This document shows positions 34,578-44,127 of a DNA stretch of 64,000 nucleotides, one piece after another. How positions within the stretch are numbered: position 1 is the stretch's first letter; the number at the start of each line of letters is the position of its first letter. A model generated the notes under the pieces. That model was not told where the DNA came from. It was given only the letters and a program-made list of their open reading frames with translations, and did not search any database. This stretch comes from Microbacterium azadirachtae (GTDB lineage: Bacteria > Actinomycetota > Actinomycetes > Actinomycetales > Microbacteriaceae). The position numbers and the translations under genes were made by a program. The stretch spans positions 1 to 64,000 of the forward strand of contig NZ_JYIT01000081.1 of assembly GCF_000956545.1 (NCBI RefSeq). Reading direction: 5' to 3'.

Positions 34578-35806
34578 GACTCCGCTCCCCTCTCTGCGCG
34601 CAGCGTCTCGGCGAACCGGGTGGACGAGTAGTCCGGGTTGACGATCAGCCGTTTCACTCGCGACGTCAGCGGCGACAGCCGCTGGAAGAGACGGGCGAGC
34701 CAGCGCGGCGTCCAGTCCTTCAACGACATGGCCGGTTTCTCGATCAGATGCCACGAGAGGATCGCGAGGACGTGCACGACCACGACGATCGTGAGGTGAT
34801 AGACGATCCAGCCGTGCTTCTGCAGCCCGAAATAGGTCGCGAGCGTCATGAGCGGCCAGGCATAGATGTAGATGCCGTACGAGAAGTCGCCGAACCGGGC
34901 CCAGCGGGTCAGGCGCAACCGGACGCCGCACCACATCAGGAAATAGAGGAATCCGTACTGGCCGACGACATTCCACCCGCCGAAGGCGTACGTGAAGAGC
35001 CCCAGCCCGAGCATGCCGAACGCGGCACGATCGTCGATCGGGATCTTGTCGCCGTGCAGGGCGAAGAGCATACCGAAGGCGTACGGCGCGAAGAACATCA
35101 GGATGAACGGGTCGGCGAACACGCGGTTCAGACCGGCGATGTTGCCCGCCCCCAGCCACTGCAGCGCGTTGAGACCGATCACGATGACCGCGAAGGCGGT
35201 GGCGAAGCGCTTGGACGCCAGAGCGCCGAAGAGGCCGAGGAGGCCCACGACGATGTAGCAGAGGAACTCGTAGGAGAGCGTCCACGCGGAGCCGTTCCAG
35301 TCCCGCACGCCATGGATCTGGAAGTAGGGCACGGTCTCGCCGAGTCCGGCGATGTTGCGCTGGTTGAGCACCAGGAACATGTTGTCGAAGAAGTAGGTCT
35401 TCGGCGATTCGATGACGGCGTTCCAATAGCCGTCGAATGTTCCGTGAACGGTCCGCCAGGCGATCGGCGCGAAGACGAGGACGGTGAGGATCAGGGAGGC
35501 CCAGAACGCGGGGAAGATGCGCAGGCACCGCCTCCACAGATACCGCCAGATCGTCGACCGCCCCATGCGCGACTTGGTGATGAGGAACCCGGAGAAGAAG
35601 AAGAACCCCGCTACCGCGACGCCGCCCAGGGACTGCTCGTGGGAGATCTGCACGCCGAGGTCCTCGCCGCCGTAGAACCCGGCGATCGGGCCCGCGTGCG
35701 AGAAGATCACCAGGAACGCCATGAGCCAACGCAGGAAGTCGAGCGAGTTCGCACGGGGATCGAACGCCTGCGCGACGCTCAGCGGCCCGCTGCGGGCGAG
35801 GCTCAT
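34574..35806 (-). CDS. Membrane acyltransferase 3 (OafA/YrhL type, no SGNH domain)
   Basis: A 410-residue membrane protein of about ten helices, opening with NSLDFLRWLMAFLVIFSHAG, the family active-site His region, and FFFFSGFLITKS after it. No SGNH domain is fused. The extracytoplasmic AlgJ-like protein encoded immediately downstream may fill that role. Both ends overlap neighbours by 4 nt (ATGA upstream with rgpF, GTGA downstream), so the three proteins are made together. Probably transfers acetyl groups across the membrane to a rhamnose-containing glycan. Confidence 0.9.
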   Translation of the reverse strand: MSLARSGPLSVAQAFDPRANSLDFLRWLMAFLVIFSHAGPIAGFYGGEDLGVQISHEQSLGGVAVAGFFFFSGFLITKSRMGRSTIWRYLWRRCLRIFPAFWASLILTVLVFAPIAWRTVHGTFDGYWNAVIESPKTYFFDNMFLVLNQRNIAGLGETVPYFQIHGVRDWNGSAWTLSYEFLCYIVVGLLGLFGALASKRFATAFAVIVIGLNALQWLGAGNIAGLNRVFADPFILMFFAPYAFGMLFALHGDKIPIDDRAAFGMLGLGLFTYAFGGWNVVGQYGFLYFLMWCGVRLRLTRWARFGDFSYGIYIYAWPLMTLATYFGLQKHGWIVYHLTIVVVVHVLAILSWHLIEKPAMSLKDWTPRWLARLFQRLSPLTSRVKRLIVNPDYSSTRFAETLRAERGAES

Positions 35807-37677
35807 GCGCGGTTCCGCTTCGGGGTGCGCACGGCCGGGCGCATACGTCGATACGCCTTGCGGCTCGCGTCATACACCGGGAAGAGCATGCGTGCGAGCG
35901 CGGGGAAGCGCATGTGCACGATGCGCTTGCTGAATCCCAGCACACTGTGCGCCTTGAGGCGCTCCAGGTAGGCGCCCTGCTGCACCGCGGCCCCCGGCAA
36001 CCCCTCGCTGAAGTTCTGGAGCTTGTACTCGAGGAACGGGTAGTTGATCGAGGCGAGTTCCGTGCTCTGCACCGTGTAGACGGGCATGCCGGCGCCGAGC
36101 GAGGAATAGGTGAACAGGCGTTCGATCACGTGCGCGAGTGAGCCGTCGCTGTACGGCTGGTCCTCGAAATCCGACCAGGTCAGACCTGCGTCGACGAGCG
36201 TGCGCAGCGCGCGCGGACGCGCGATGAACATGGAGCCGTACGCGGAGAGCGGCGTCGATGCGTCCAGCGGCGTCTTGATCCCGAGCTGCTGGCACAGCCG
36301 GGCTGCGGGGCGCTTGTTGAGGTACCAGGCCTGCCCCATCGTGGGGAAGCCGATCTGGATGACCGGCGGGATGACCATGCCGATCTCCGGATGCCGGTCG
36401 AAGAGGCTCACGATGTTCGCGGCATAGTTCGGCGAATGCAGCAGGTTTCCGACCAGGTGGCGCTTGAACCAGCCCCCTGCCACGGCTCCGTCCTGCGGCG
36501 AGCGCTTCGAGTGCAGCTTCACGACGATGTCGTAGTCCTCCCGCAGGACATCCGCGCACGTGAGCAGGAAGGCCGAGATGTCTCGACCGGCGTTGGATTC
36601 CGTGACGCGGACTTCGTAGGAGGGCACGCCGCGGGCCGCGAGAGCAGCCTCGAGGAAGCCACGCTTCTGCTCCGTGTCGGTCGTCACGACGAGGTGGCGC
36701 TCGCACGGAAGGCGGTCGGCGTAGTCCACGAGTTCGTCGATCATGTCCTCGTAGTAGCAGTGGATCACCACCAGGGCGCGCATCGCGCGGGTGCGTTCCT
36801 GCTGCTCGGAGTCGATCTCCAGCGCATCGGAGTAGATCCGGTGCAGGGAGAAGTTCGTCGCGAGGACACGCGGCTCGACCGTGCGGGCGACGTTCTCCCA
36901 GATGAGCTCGAGCGGATAGTCGGACGTCCGTTCCAGGATGTCGATGACGTCGCGCCCGATGATCGCGTGATCCGAGAGGTAGAGCGGGTCGTGGAAGAAC
37001 GTGCGTCGCTTCAGAATGGGGCACCGCTCGGCGGTGAGCTGCACGACATCCTCGAGGACCGGATTGCGGCTCGGGAAATCCGTGTAGCGATACACCACAT
37101 CCCAGGTGAATCCCTGCTCTTCGAAATGCTTGGCGAAGCGGGCCTCGTGCCGGTCGATCGACTGCTCGTAGCTCGTGATCATCGGCATCGTCTCCCAGTA
37201 CTGGCGGAACGCCTCCGACGCCAGCAGAGATTTGCGCACAGCCAGCCAGTGAGACTGGATGTGCCGCGGGAGCACGCCGCCACTGGCGAAGTGATGCGGG
37301 TCCACCTCGCCGTGCTCGGTGATTCCCCAGAAGTCGACGTCCCACGCGTCCGTCTTCTCGAACATCTCGGAGAACGGATAGACCGGACCGAAGAACGTGT
37401 AGTTCAGGAGGATGAGCTCGTCGTACTCGGCGAGACGGTCGAACCCGAAACGCTCCATCGCCTCCTTGTAGCCCCAGACGTCGAATCCGACGTTCTCGCG
37501 CTCCCAGACCTCGTCCGCGACGCGCTCGAGTTCGGCGCGACCGCTCTGCGAGACCGGTCCGTTCGAGATGACGATGACCTTCTCCACGTGCTCGTGGAGC
37601 TTCTCCAGGCAGTACGGGATGTAGCGATCGACGATCCCTTCTTTTTCCCAGAACAGGTAGAAGGCGATGCGCTTCAC
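35803..37677 (-). CDS. rgpF: Rhamnan synthesis F family protein (RgpF)
   Basis: A 624-residue protein of the RgpF family, which builds rhamnose-rich cell-wall polysaccharides in streptococci. The N-terminal part begins KRIAFYLFWEKEGIVDRY and includes NVGFDVWGYKEAM and FFGPVYPFSEMF. The C-terminal half has SNAGRDISAFL and IVVKLHSKRSPQ, family landmarks of the second domain. I chose GTG at 37677 with GAGGAG 4-5 nt upstream; a GTG 4 codons earlier is possible. TATACT on the minus strand (37714-37709) is a good -10. First gene of the rgpF-acyltransferase-AlgJ operon. Confidence 0.92.
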   Translation of the reverse strand: MKRIAFYLFWEKEGIVDRYIPYCLEKLHEHVEKVIVISNGPVSQSGRAELERVADEVWERENVGFDVWGYKEAMERFGFDRLAEYDELILLNYTFFGPVYPFSEMFEKTDAWDVDFWGITEHGEVDPHHFASGGVLPRHIQSHWLAVRKSLLASEAFRQYWETMPMITSYEQSIDRHEARFAKHFEEQGFTWDVVYRYTDFPSRNPVLEDVVQLTAERCPILKRRTFFHDPLYLSDHAIIGRDVIDILERTSDYPLELIWENVARTVEPRVLATNFSLHRIYSDALEIDSEQQERTRAMRALVVIHCYYEDMIDELVDYADRLPCERHLVVTTDTEQKRGFLEAALAARGVPSYEVRVTESNAGRDISAFLLTCADVLREDYDIVVKLHSKRSPQDGAVAGGWFKRHLVGNLLHSPNYAANIVSLFDRHPEIGMVIPPVIQIGFPTMGQAWYLNKRPAARLCQQLGIKTPLDASTPLSAYGSMFIARPRALRTLVDAGLTWSDFEDQPYSDGSLAHVIERLFTYSSLGAGMPVYTVQSTELASINYPFLEYKLQNFSEGLPGAAVQQGAYLERLKAHSVLGFSKRIVHMRFPALARMLFPVYDASRKAYRRMRPAVRTPKRNRA

Positions 37678-37853
37678 GGGGCTCCTCACGAACTGGACAT
37701 TCCGGTCGAGTATACCCGCCGGTCCTGCGGATTCCCCGGGACCGGCACCGGGCACCGAGTAGGATGATTCGACTCATGGCTCGCGCCGCACCGCGTGGTC
37801 CTCCGATCATCCGGAGACAACGACGTCTTCCCCGAAGCCGAGAGAGCTCACCC

Positions 37854-39221
37854 ATGCCAGACTCCCCTGCCGACCCGCTCGGCGCACAGCACGTCCTGAT
37901 CGTCAGCCCCGACACGCTCGGCCGGAAGATGGGGGGCCCCGCGATCCGCGCCTGGGAGATGGCGAAGCGGCTGGCCGCCTTCGCTCCCGTGCGTCTCGTC
38001 TCCGTCAAGGAGGCGACGCTCGCGCATGAGGCGTTCGAGGTCCTCAGCGCGGACGACGACGAGCTGCGACGTCAGGTCGCGTGGGCGGATGTCGTCATCG
38101 CGCAGGGCGAGGTCTTCACGCTGCATCCGTGGCTGAACGAGACCGATGTGGTGATCGTCGCGGACGTCTACGACCCTCTGCACCTCGAAGCACTCGAGTC
38201 CGCGAGGGACGAGGGCCCCGAGGGCCGCCGGTTCCTCGTCGGCTACTGCGTCGACATGCTCTCGACACAGCTGCGTCGCGCGGACTTCGTGATCTGCGCC
38301 TCGGAGAAGCAGCGCGACTTCTGGCTCGGCCACCTCGGAGCTCTGGGCAGGATCTCCCCCGACGGCTACGACGACGATCACAGCCTCCGCAATCTGATCG
38401 ATGTCGTGCCGTTCGGCGTCTCGGACGACCATCCCTCCCAGACACGGCACGGCATCCGCGACGCGGAGGACGGGATCGGCCCGGACGACAAGGTCGTCCT
38501 CTGGGGTGGCGGGGTGTACAACTGGTTCGACCCGCTGACCCTCATCCGCGCCGTGCATCAGCTGACACGGCGGCGCCCCGAGGTGAAGCTCTATTTCCTG
38601 GGCATGACCTACCCCAATCCCGCCGTGCGGGAATCACGGATGGCTGTCGAGGCGGTGCGGCTCGCCGACGAGCTCGGCCTCACCGGCACGCAGGTCTTCT
38701 TCAACACCGGCTGGACCGACTACGACGATCGCATCAACTTCCTGCTCGATGCCGACGTCGGCGTCAGCACGCACTTCGATCACATCGAGACGGCGTTCAG
38801 CTTCCGCACGCGGATCCTCGACTATCTCTGGGCGGGGCTGCCGATCATCGCGACCGACGGCGACGCCTTCGCCCCGATGATCCGGGACAACGGGCTGGGC
38901 CGGGTCGTCCCCGCGCAGGACGTCGGCGCACTCGTCGCCGCGCTCGAGGAGGTGCTCTTCGAGGCAGACGGCGCAGCGCTCAGGGAGAACGCCCGCGCCT
39001 TCGGGCGGACCATGTCGTGGGACAGATCGCTGCGGCCGCTCATCGAATTCTGCCGGAGCCCGCGGCACGCCGCCGACTTCTCTGCAGCGCTCGGCCTGCC
39101 GCCCGATGCGCACCACCTGCGCCACATCGAGGTGCTGGAGGCCAAGATCCTGCAGCTGGACGACGAGCTGAACCAGACCCGGGAACAGCTCTCATCGGCA
39201 CGGAGACAGAACGGCCTCTGA
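37854..39221 (+). CDS. GT4 family glycosyltransferase with C-terminal coiled coil
   Basis: A 455-residue GT-B fold enzyme. The N-terminal Rossmann part has VLIVSPDTLGRKMGGPAIRA, a glycine-rich loop for acceptor binding. The C-terminal part has LWGGGVYNWFDP, YFLGMTYPNP and FSFRTRILDYLWAGLPIIAT, the donor-binding region. The last 30 residues are a heptad-like helix that could mediate oligomerisation. Retaining mechanism expected; sugar unknown. ATG at 37854 is preceded by GAGAG. A TAGGAT at 37760-37765 gives a leader of about 80 nt. It converges with the second ABC exporter. Confidence 0.87.
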   Translation: MPDSPADPLGAQHVLIVSPDTLGRKMGGPAIRAWEMAKRLAAFAPVRLVSVKEATLAHEAFEVLSADDDELRRQVAWADVVIAQGEVFTLHPWLNETDVVIVADVYDPLHLEALESARDEGPEGRRFLVGYCVDMLSTQLRRADFVICASEKQRDFWLGHLGALGRISPDGYDDDHSLRNLIDVVPFGVSDDHPSQTRHGIRDAEDGIGPDDKVVLWGGGVYNWFDPLTLIRAVHQLTRRRPEVKLYFLGMTYPNPAVRESRMAVEAVRLADELGLTGTQVFFNTGWTDYDDRINFLLDADVGVSTHFDHIETAFSFRTRILDYLWAGLPIIATDGDAFAPMIRDNGLGRVVPAQDVGALVAALEEVLFEADGAALRENARAFGRTMSWDRSLRPLIEFCRSPRHAADFSAALGLPPDAHHLRHIEVLEAKILQLDDELNQTREQLSSARRQNGL

Positions 39222-39247
39222 CGCCGGCGACCGCCGGTCTGCTCCGC

Positions 39248-40447
39248 TCAGGAGCCGACCGAGATCCGCGCGGTGACCAGCCCGAGGTTTGTCGTCTCGT
39301 CGCGCACGGTGAACATGCGTCCCTGCATCAGGATCGCGGAGTCGATGTCGATGACCTCGGAGACGTTCGCGTTCACGTAGTACTGGCCCGCGCCCAGATA
39401 GAGCTTCTCGATACGGAAGTCGACGTGCGAGTCCCCCGCGGCGACGGCCGGCAGAGTGATGCCGAGTCGTTCGGTGTTCGACGCGATCGTCATCTGCCCG
39501 AGAGTGTTGTCGATGCTGAAGCCGGCCGCCCACTGCGGCAGATCGCGACGCGCGCGAACATGGATGCGCAGCGTGAGAGGCTCCCCGACCGCGACGCTGT
39601 CGATCTCCTCGCCGAGCTCGTCGTGCAGCGTGATCCCCGTGATCTCGAGAGGATTCTCGTCCTGCTCGTCTTCGTGCAGCTCACCCAGCCGACGTCCTTC
39701 GAGGACGTTGCGCAGGGCCGCCACGCCCTGGTTCACGTCGCCGTCGAACACGACGGAGCCGTCCTTCAGGACCACCGCGCGATCGCACAGTTCCTGGACC
39801 TGGGAGGCGGAATGAGACACGAGGATGATGGTGCGTCCCTCGGAGCGGAACTGAGCGATGCGCTCCATGCACTTGCGCTGGAAGGCCTCGTCTCCGACGG
39901 CCAGCACCTCGTCGACGAGCAGCACATCAGGATCCGTGTGAATGGCGACCGCGAAGGCGAGGCGGACGAACATCCCGGAGGAATAGAACTTCACCTGGGT
40001 GTCGATGAACTCGCCGATGCCGCTGAACTCATGGATCGCCTCGAACTGTGCGTCGACCTGCTCGCGGCTCAACCCCAGGATGGCTGCGTTCAGGTAGACG
40101 TTCTCGCGCCCGCTGAGATCCGGATGGAAGCCCGCTCCCAGCTCCAGTAGCGCCGCCATCCGGCCGCGGCTGTAGATCGAGCCGCTCGTCGGCGCCACGA
40201 TGCCCCCGATGAGCTTCAGCAGTGTGCTCTTGCCGGATCCGTTCGCACCCAGCAGGCCCACCGTGGTGCCCGCCTGGATCTCGAGCGTGATGCTGTCCAC
40301 CGCGGTGAAGCGCTCTCGGTGCTCCTTGCCCAGGGAGCCGAAATGGACGACACGATCCTTGAGGGAGTTGTCCTTGCGGACCTGGAAGGTCTTGGAGACG
40401 TCCTCGACGCGAACGACGACGGGACCGGGGCGATTGGCGACGACCAT
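39248..40447 (-). CDS. wzt: Polysaccharide ABC transporter ATP-binding protein with C-terminal carbohydrate-binding domain (Wzt)
   Basis: A 399-residue ATPase. Residues 1-250 are the nucleotide-binding domain, with Walker A GANGSGKST, signature YSSGMFVRL and Walker B VLLVDEVLAVGD. Residues about 265-399 form a beta-sandwich Wzt C-terminal domain that in E. coli O9a-type systems reads the capped end of the glycan before export. It therefore differs from the shorter Wzt at 18324 and should carry a different polymer. The start overlaps the permease stop by one base (TGATG). Confidence 0.93.
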   Translation of the reverse strand: MVVANRPGPVVVRVEDVSKTFQVRKDNSLKDRVVHFGSLGKEHRERFTAVDSITLEIQAGTTVGLLGANGSGKSTLLKLIGGIVAPTSGSIYSRGRMAALLELGAGFHPDLSGRENVYLNAAILGLSREQVDAQFEAIHEFSGIGEFIDTQVKFYSSGMFVRLAFAVAIHTDPDVLLVDEVLAVGDEAFQRKCMERIAQFRSEGRTIILVSHSASQVQELCDRAVVLKDGSVVFDGDVNQGVAALRNVLEGRRLGELHEDEQDENPLEITGITLHDELGEEIDSVAVGEPLTLRIHVRARRDLPQWAAGFSIDNTLGQMTIASNTERLGITLPAVAAGDSHVDFRIEKLYLGAGQYYVNANVSEVIDIDSAILMQGRMFTVRDETTNLGLVTARISVGS

Positions 40448-41361
40448 CACAGCTCCTGTGCGAAGTTGCCCTGCAAGCGCTTGAACACTCGGTGGGCGAG
40501 AAAGACCAGCACGACGCCGATGAGGAAGGCGATGAGCATGCGCAGTCCGAGGTGGGTGGGATAGTCCGCCGGAGTGCCGCCGCCCCAGAAGGCGCGATGG
40601 AATCCGAGGACGCCGAGGGTGATCGGATTGTTCTGATAGATCTCGAACAGCCACGTCGGCAGGTGGAAGCTCTCGAACGCGCTGGTCACCATCTTCCAGG
40701 AGTAGACGATCGGAGACGCCCACATCGCGAGCATCACGACCAGGTCCAGGAGGTACTGCACGTCGCGCAGGTACACGTTGACCGCCGAGAGGCACAGGCC
40801 GAGCGCAAGCCCGTAGACGAGGATCAGCGCGACGGAGGGAAAGAACCACAGCATCTGGACGGGGTTCTCCGGAAGAGCCCCGAAGATCGCCGCCGCCAGG
40901 AGCAGGACGAGGCACTGCACCAGGAACATGAAGCCCGCACCGCCCATGCTCGCGAGAGGGAAGATCTCGCGAGGGAGGTAGATCTTCTTGACGAGGCCCG
41001 AGTTCGCCAGGATCGATCCCGTCGAGCTCACCACCATCTCGTTGAAGAAGCCGTAGAGGGTCAGCCCCGCGAAGAGATAGACCGCGAAGTCGGGCACTCC
41101 CTCCGCCGCGCGCAGGAACTTGCCCAGCACCACGAAGTACATCAGGAAGACGATGACCGGGCGGATCACGGTCCAGAGGAATCCGAGGACGCTGTCCCGA
41201 TACCTCGCCTGAAGGTCTCGGCGCACCAGAAGCCGCAACAGCTCACGGCGCTGGAAGAGCTCGCGGATCTTGCCTCCGCGGACGTTCAGCTTCAGACCGG
41301 ACGAATCCGTGCGCGTGAACGGCGCTTCCGCCAGCCGTGCGTATCGAAGTTCCGTTTCCAC
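40447..41361 (-). CDS. wzm: Polysaccharide ABC transporter permease (Wzm)
   Basis: A 304-residue ABC-2 type permease with a cytoplasmic N-terminus of about 45 residues and six membrane helices, including RDSVLGFLWTVIRPVIVFLM and a KIYLPREIFPLA loop typical of Wzm/RfbD. It forms the second glycan exporter with the ATPase just downstream. ATG at 41361. The 147-bp gap to the divergent epimerase gene contains both promoters. Confidence 0.92.
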   Translation of the reverse strand: METELRYARLAEAPFTRTDSSGLKLNVRGGKIRELFQRRELLRLLVRRDLQARYRDSVLGFLWTVIRPVIVFLMYFVVLGKFLRAAEGVPDFAVYLFAGLTLYGFFNEMVVSSTGSILANSGLVKKIYLPREIFPLASMGGAGFMFLVQCLVLLLAAAIFGALPENPVQMLWFFPSVALILVYGLALGLCLSAVNVYLRDVQYLLDLVVMLAMWASPIVYSWKMVTSAFESFHLPTWLFEIYQNNPITLGVLGFHRAFWGGGTPADYPTHLGLRMLIAFLIGVVLVFLAHRVFKRLQGNFAQEL

Positions 41362-41507
41362 CGTGCTCCCACGTCGTCCGACATAACCTCCTCACCTTAC
41401 TGCAGGCGGCTGTCAGAATCCCGGAGGCGGCCCCGTCCCGCGGATCCGGTACTCTCGTGACGACGTCCGCAGCTCGATGGACGTGGATTGGGAACGGTGG
41501 CGCCTAC

Positions 41508-42353
41508 ATGACCGACTCTCGCTCGCGCTTCGTGGTCACCGGTGCCGGCGGCTACCTGGGGCCCCATGTGGTCTCGGCCCTCGCAGACCGCGGTCACGAG
41601 GTCCTCGCCGTGGTCCGGCCTGGATCCTCCGCGCCGACCGATCCGCGCGCGACCAGGGTCGAGGCGGACATTCTCGCCTCCGACTTCGATGTCCGCACCT
41701 GGGGGGAGCCGCAGGGCATCGTCCACCTCGCCTGGCAGGACGGATTCACCCACAACTCCCCTGCTCACCTCGGACAGCTCTCCGCGCACTACCGGCTGCT
41801 CACCGCGGCCGCTGACGCCGGGTGCCCCCGGATCACCGCCCTCGGCACGATGCACGAAGTCGGGTACTGGGAGGGTGCGATCACCGCAGACACTCCGACG
41901 AACCCGCTCTCCCAGTACGGGGTGGCGAAGGACGCCCTCCGCCGCGCCCTTCCTCTCGCGCTGCCCGCCGAGACGAGCCTGGCCTGGGCACGGGCCTACT
42001 ACATCTACGGCGACGACCGTCGCAGCAACTCGATCTTCCGCAAGCTGCTCGAGGCGTCCGACGCGGGAAGGACGAGCTTCCCCTTCACCTCCGGGAAGAA
42101 CCGCTACGACTTCATCCGCGTCGAAGAGCTCGGGCGCCAGCTCGCCGCACTGACCGAAGCCGTCGACGTCACCGGCACGGTCAACTGCTGCACCGGCGAG
42201 CCGATCTCCCTCGCGGAGAAGGTGGAGCAGTTCATCGCGGAGAACCGTCTCGGGATCTCGCTGGAGTACGGCGCCTTCCCGGATCGGCCCTACGACTCCC
42301 CCGGTGTGTGGGGCGACGCCACCGTGATCCGCGAGGTGATGGCCCGGGGCTGA
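41508..42353 (+). CDS. NAD-dependent epimerase/dehydratase family protein
   Basis: A 281-residue extended SDR with GAGGYLGPH (NAD binding) near the N-terminus, an SQYGVAKDALRR segment with the active Tyr-x3-Lys and an AYYIYGDDRRSNS substrate loop. It looks like the nucleotide-sugar reductase/epimerase group, shorter than UDP-glucose 4-epimerases. Exact product unknown; a 4-keto-sugar reductase of the rhamnose or fucose type is possible, because rmlA lies next to it and rmlD is not seen. TACTCT at 41450-41455 is a likely -10, leaving a leader of about 45 nt. Confidence 0.85.
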   Translation: MTDSRSRFVVTGAGGYLGPHVVSALADRGHEVLAVVRPGSSAPTDPRATRVEADILASDFDVRTWGEPQGIVHLAWQDGFTHNSPAHLGQLSAHYRLLTAAADAGCPRITALGTMHEVGYWEGAITADTPTNPLSQYGVAKDALRRALPLALPAETSLAWARAYYIYGDDRRSNSIFRKLLEASDAGRTSFPFTSGKNRYDFIRVEELGRQLAALTEAVDVTGTVNCCTGEPISLAEKVEQFIAENRLGISLEYGAFPDRPYDSPGVWGDATVIREVMARG

Positions 42354-42372
42354 GCCGCCCGGGGCGATCCGC

Positions 42373-43248
42373 TCAGCGGCCTCGGCCGCGCGCGACGATG
42401 TCGAGCAGGTACTGGCCGTAACCGCTCTTCACCAGCGGCTCCGCGCGCTCACGCAGTTCGTCGTCGTCGAGGAACCCCATCCGCCACGCGACCTCCTCCG
42501 GGCAGCCGATCGAGAGACCCTGCCGCTTCTGGACGGTGCGGATGAACTCCGTGGCTTCGCCCAGGGAGTCGAAGGTGCCGGTGTCGAGCCACGCCGTGCC
42601 GCGAGGAAGGATCTGGACCTGCAGGTCGCCACGGTCCAGATACACGCGATTCAGGTCGGTGATCTCCAGCTCGCCACGCGCCGACGGCTTCAGGTCTCTG
42701 GCGATCTCGACGACGTCGTTGTCGTAGAAGTAGAGCCCGGGGATCGCGTAGTTGCTCTTGGGCTGCGCCGGCTTCTCCTCGATGGACAGCGCACGCCCCT
42801 GAGCATCGAACTCGACGACGCCGTACGCGGTGGGGTCCGCCACCCAGTATCCGAAGACCGCCGCGCCGCTGAGATCCGCGTACTCGCGCAGATGCGATCC
42901 CATTCCGGGGCCGTAGAAGATGTTGTCTCCGAGCACCAGCGCCGCGGTGTCGTTCCCGATGTGGTCGGCGCCGAGGGTGAACGCCTGCGCGAGGCCGTCA
43001 GGGGAATGCTGCTGGACGTACGTCAGGGACACGCCGAACCGCGAGCCGTCGCCCAGCAGTCGCTGGAACTGCTCCGCGTCGTGCGGAGTCGTGATGATCA
43101 GGATGTCGCGGATCCCGGCGAGCATCAGCGTGGACAGCGGGTAGTAGATCATCGGCTTGTCGTACACGGGCATGAGCTGCTTGGAGATGCCCAGGGTGAT
43201 CGGATGAAGCCGCGAGCCGGTGCCGCCGGCCAGGATGATGCCACGCAT
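42373..43248 (-). CDS. rmlA: Glucose-1-phosphate thymidylyltransferase
   Basis: A 291-residue nucleotidyltransferase making dTDP-glucose, first step to dTDP-rhamnose. It has the signature [11 protein letters not shown] at residues 8-18, [29 protein letters not shown] with the metal Asp, and [12 protein letters not shown], all classic RmlA. ATG at 43248 gives the normal N-terminus. GACACT ends 6 nt before it, a weaker version of the leaderless promoter pattern. It is 7.6 kb from rmlB/rmlC, so the pathway genes are split. Confidence 0.96.
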   Translation of the reverse strand: MRGIILAGGTGSRLHPITLGISKQLMPVYDKPMIYYPLSTLMLAGIRDILIITTPHDAEQFQRLLGDGSRFGVSLTYVQQHSPDGLAQAFTLGADHIGNDTAALVLGDNIFYGPGMGSHLREYADLSGAAVFGYWVADPTAYGVVEFDAQGRALSIEEKPAQPKSNYAIPGLYFYDNDVVEIARDLKPSARGELEITDLNRVYLDRGDLQVQILPRGTAWLDTGTFDSLGEATEFIRTVQKRQGLSIGCPEEVAWRMGFLDDDELRERAEPLVKSGYGQYLLDIVARGRGR

Positions 43249-43307
43249 CTGTCCAGTGTCATGCACGCCCGCGGATCTGACAAACCGATCCGCGGGGATC
43301 GATCCGA

Positions 43308-44027
43308 TCAGCCTGCGGTCGCGCTGCGTCCCCGGACCCAGAGGTCCACCGCCTCGGCCAGCGCGGGGTCGCCGAGTGCTTCGAGCGTCGCCCCGGCCGA
43401 CGCCGATGCCTGCGGGCCGGCGGCGTAGAGGCCGGTCAGCGCGCGGATGACGTCCTCGGCGACACCCGAGCGCTCCATGCCGATCACGTTCGCCCCGCGC
43501 ACCGCCGCCGGCGAACCGAACGCCTTGGCGTAGGGGGGAAGGTCGCGGGTGACGACCGCACCCATCCCGATCATGCTCCCCCGTCCGATCGTGCGGAACT
43601 GATGGACGGAGGCGCCCAGGCCCAGGTTCGCGCCGGCACCGACTCGCACATGCCCGGCGAGCAGGACGCTCGACGCGAGCGTCACTCCGTCCTCGAGAGT
43701 GCAGTCGTGCGCGACGTACACCTGGTTCATGATGAACGCGTCGTCCCCCACCCGCGTCTGCGACTTCCAGCCCTGATGGATCTGGGCGTACTCGCGGATG
43801 GTGTTGCGATCGCCGATCACGACGCCTCCTCCCCGCGGATCACCGGCCTCACGGGGGTGCGGGAAGGATCGGACCTCGGGCGGGCAGCCGATCACGACGC
43901 CCGCGCCGATCCAGTTGCCGTCGCCCACCGTGACGGGCCCTTCGATGACCGCGAAGGGCCCGATCGTGTTCCCTGTGCCGAGCTCGACATCGGCCGAGAT
44001 CACTGCGGTGGGATGGATCGTGTTCAT
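43308..44027 (-). CDS. LpxA-like left-handed beta-helix acyltransferase
   Basis: A 239-residue hexapeptide-repeat protein that aligns by eye with LpxA, the UDP-GlcNAc O-acyltransferase of lipid A synthesis. Shared landmarks are [15 protein letters not shown] with the catalytic His (H107, E. coli H125), LAGHV (H126), VHQF (H142) and DLPPY. Differences are Tyr104 where E. coli has His122, and Met155 at the hydrocarbon-ruler position (E. coli Gly173), which would favour a shorter acyl chain. It has no lipid A context. Divergent aminotransferase and dehydrogenase genes suggest it acylates a 3-amino sugar nucleotide. Confidence 0.85.
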   Translation of the reverse strand: MNTIHPTAVISADVELGTGNTIGPFAVIEGPVTVGDGNWIGAGVVIGCPPEVRSFPHPREAGDPRGGGVVIGDRNTIREYAQIHQGWKSQTRVGDDAFIMNQVYVAHDCTLEDGVTLASSVLLAGHVRVGAGANLGLGASVHQFRTIGRGSMIGMGAVVTRDLPPYAKAFGSPAAVRGANVIGMERSGVAEDVIRALTGLYAAGPQASASAGATLEALGDPALAEAVDLWVRGRSATAG

Positions 44028-44127
44028 CTGCGCCTCGCTGTCGTTGCTCGCGCCGGGCGGTAAGCTCGGAGCGTCCGTTATGCATCTGCTGCGTCAGCGA
44101 TGCGCCGTTCTAGCAGTTCGAGAGCAC

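Noticed and set aside
37764..37853. Thirty-residue N-terminal extension of the GT4 at 37854
   Set aside because: Residues are Arg/Pro-rich and unlike GT4 N-termini, and the -10 at 37760 makes this stretch leader RNA.
43308..44027. LpxA-like gene as evidence of lipid A or a Gram-negative source
   Set aside because: No other lipid A genes are present and the whole context is actinobacterial; an acyl amino sugar role fits better.
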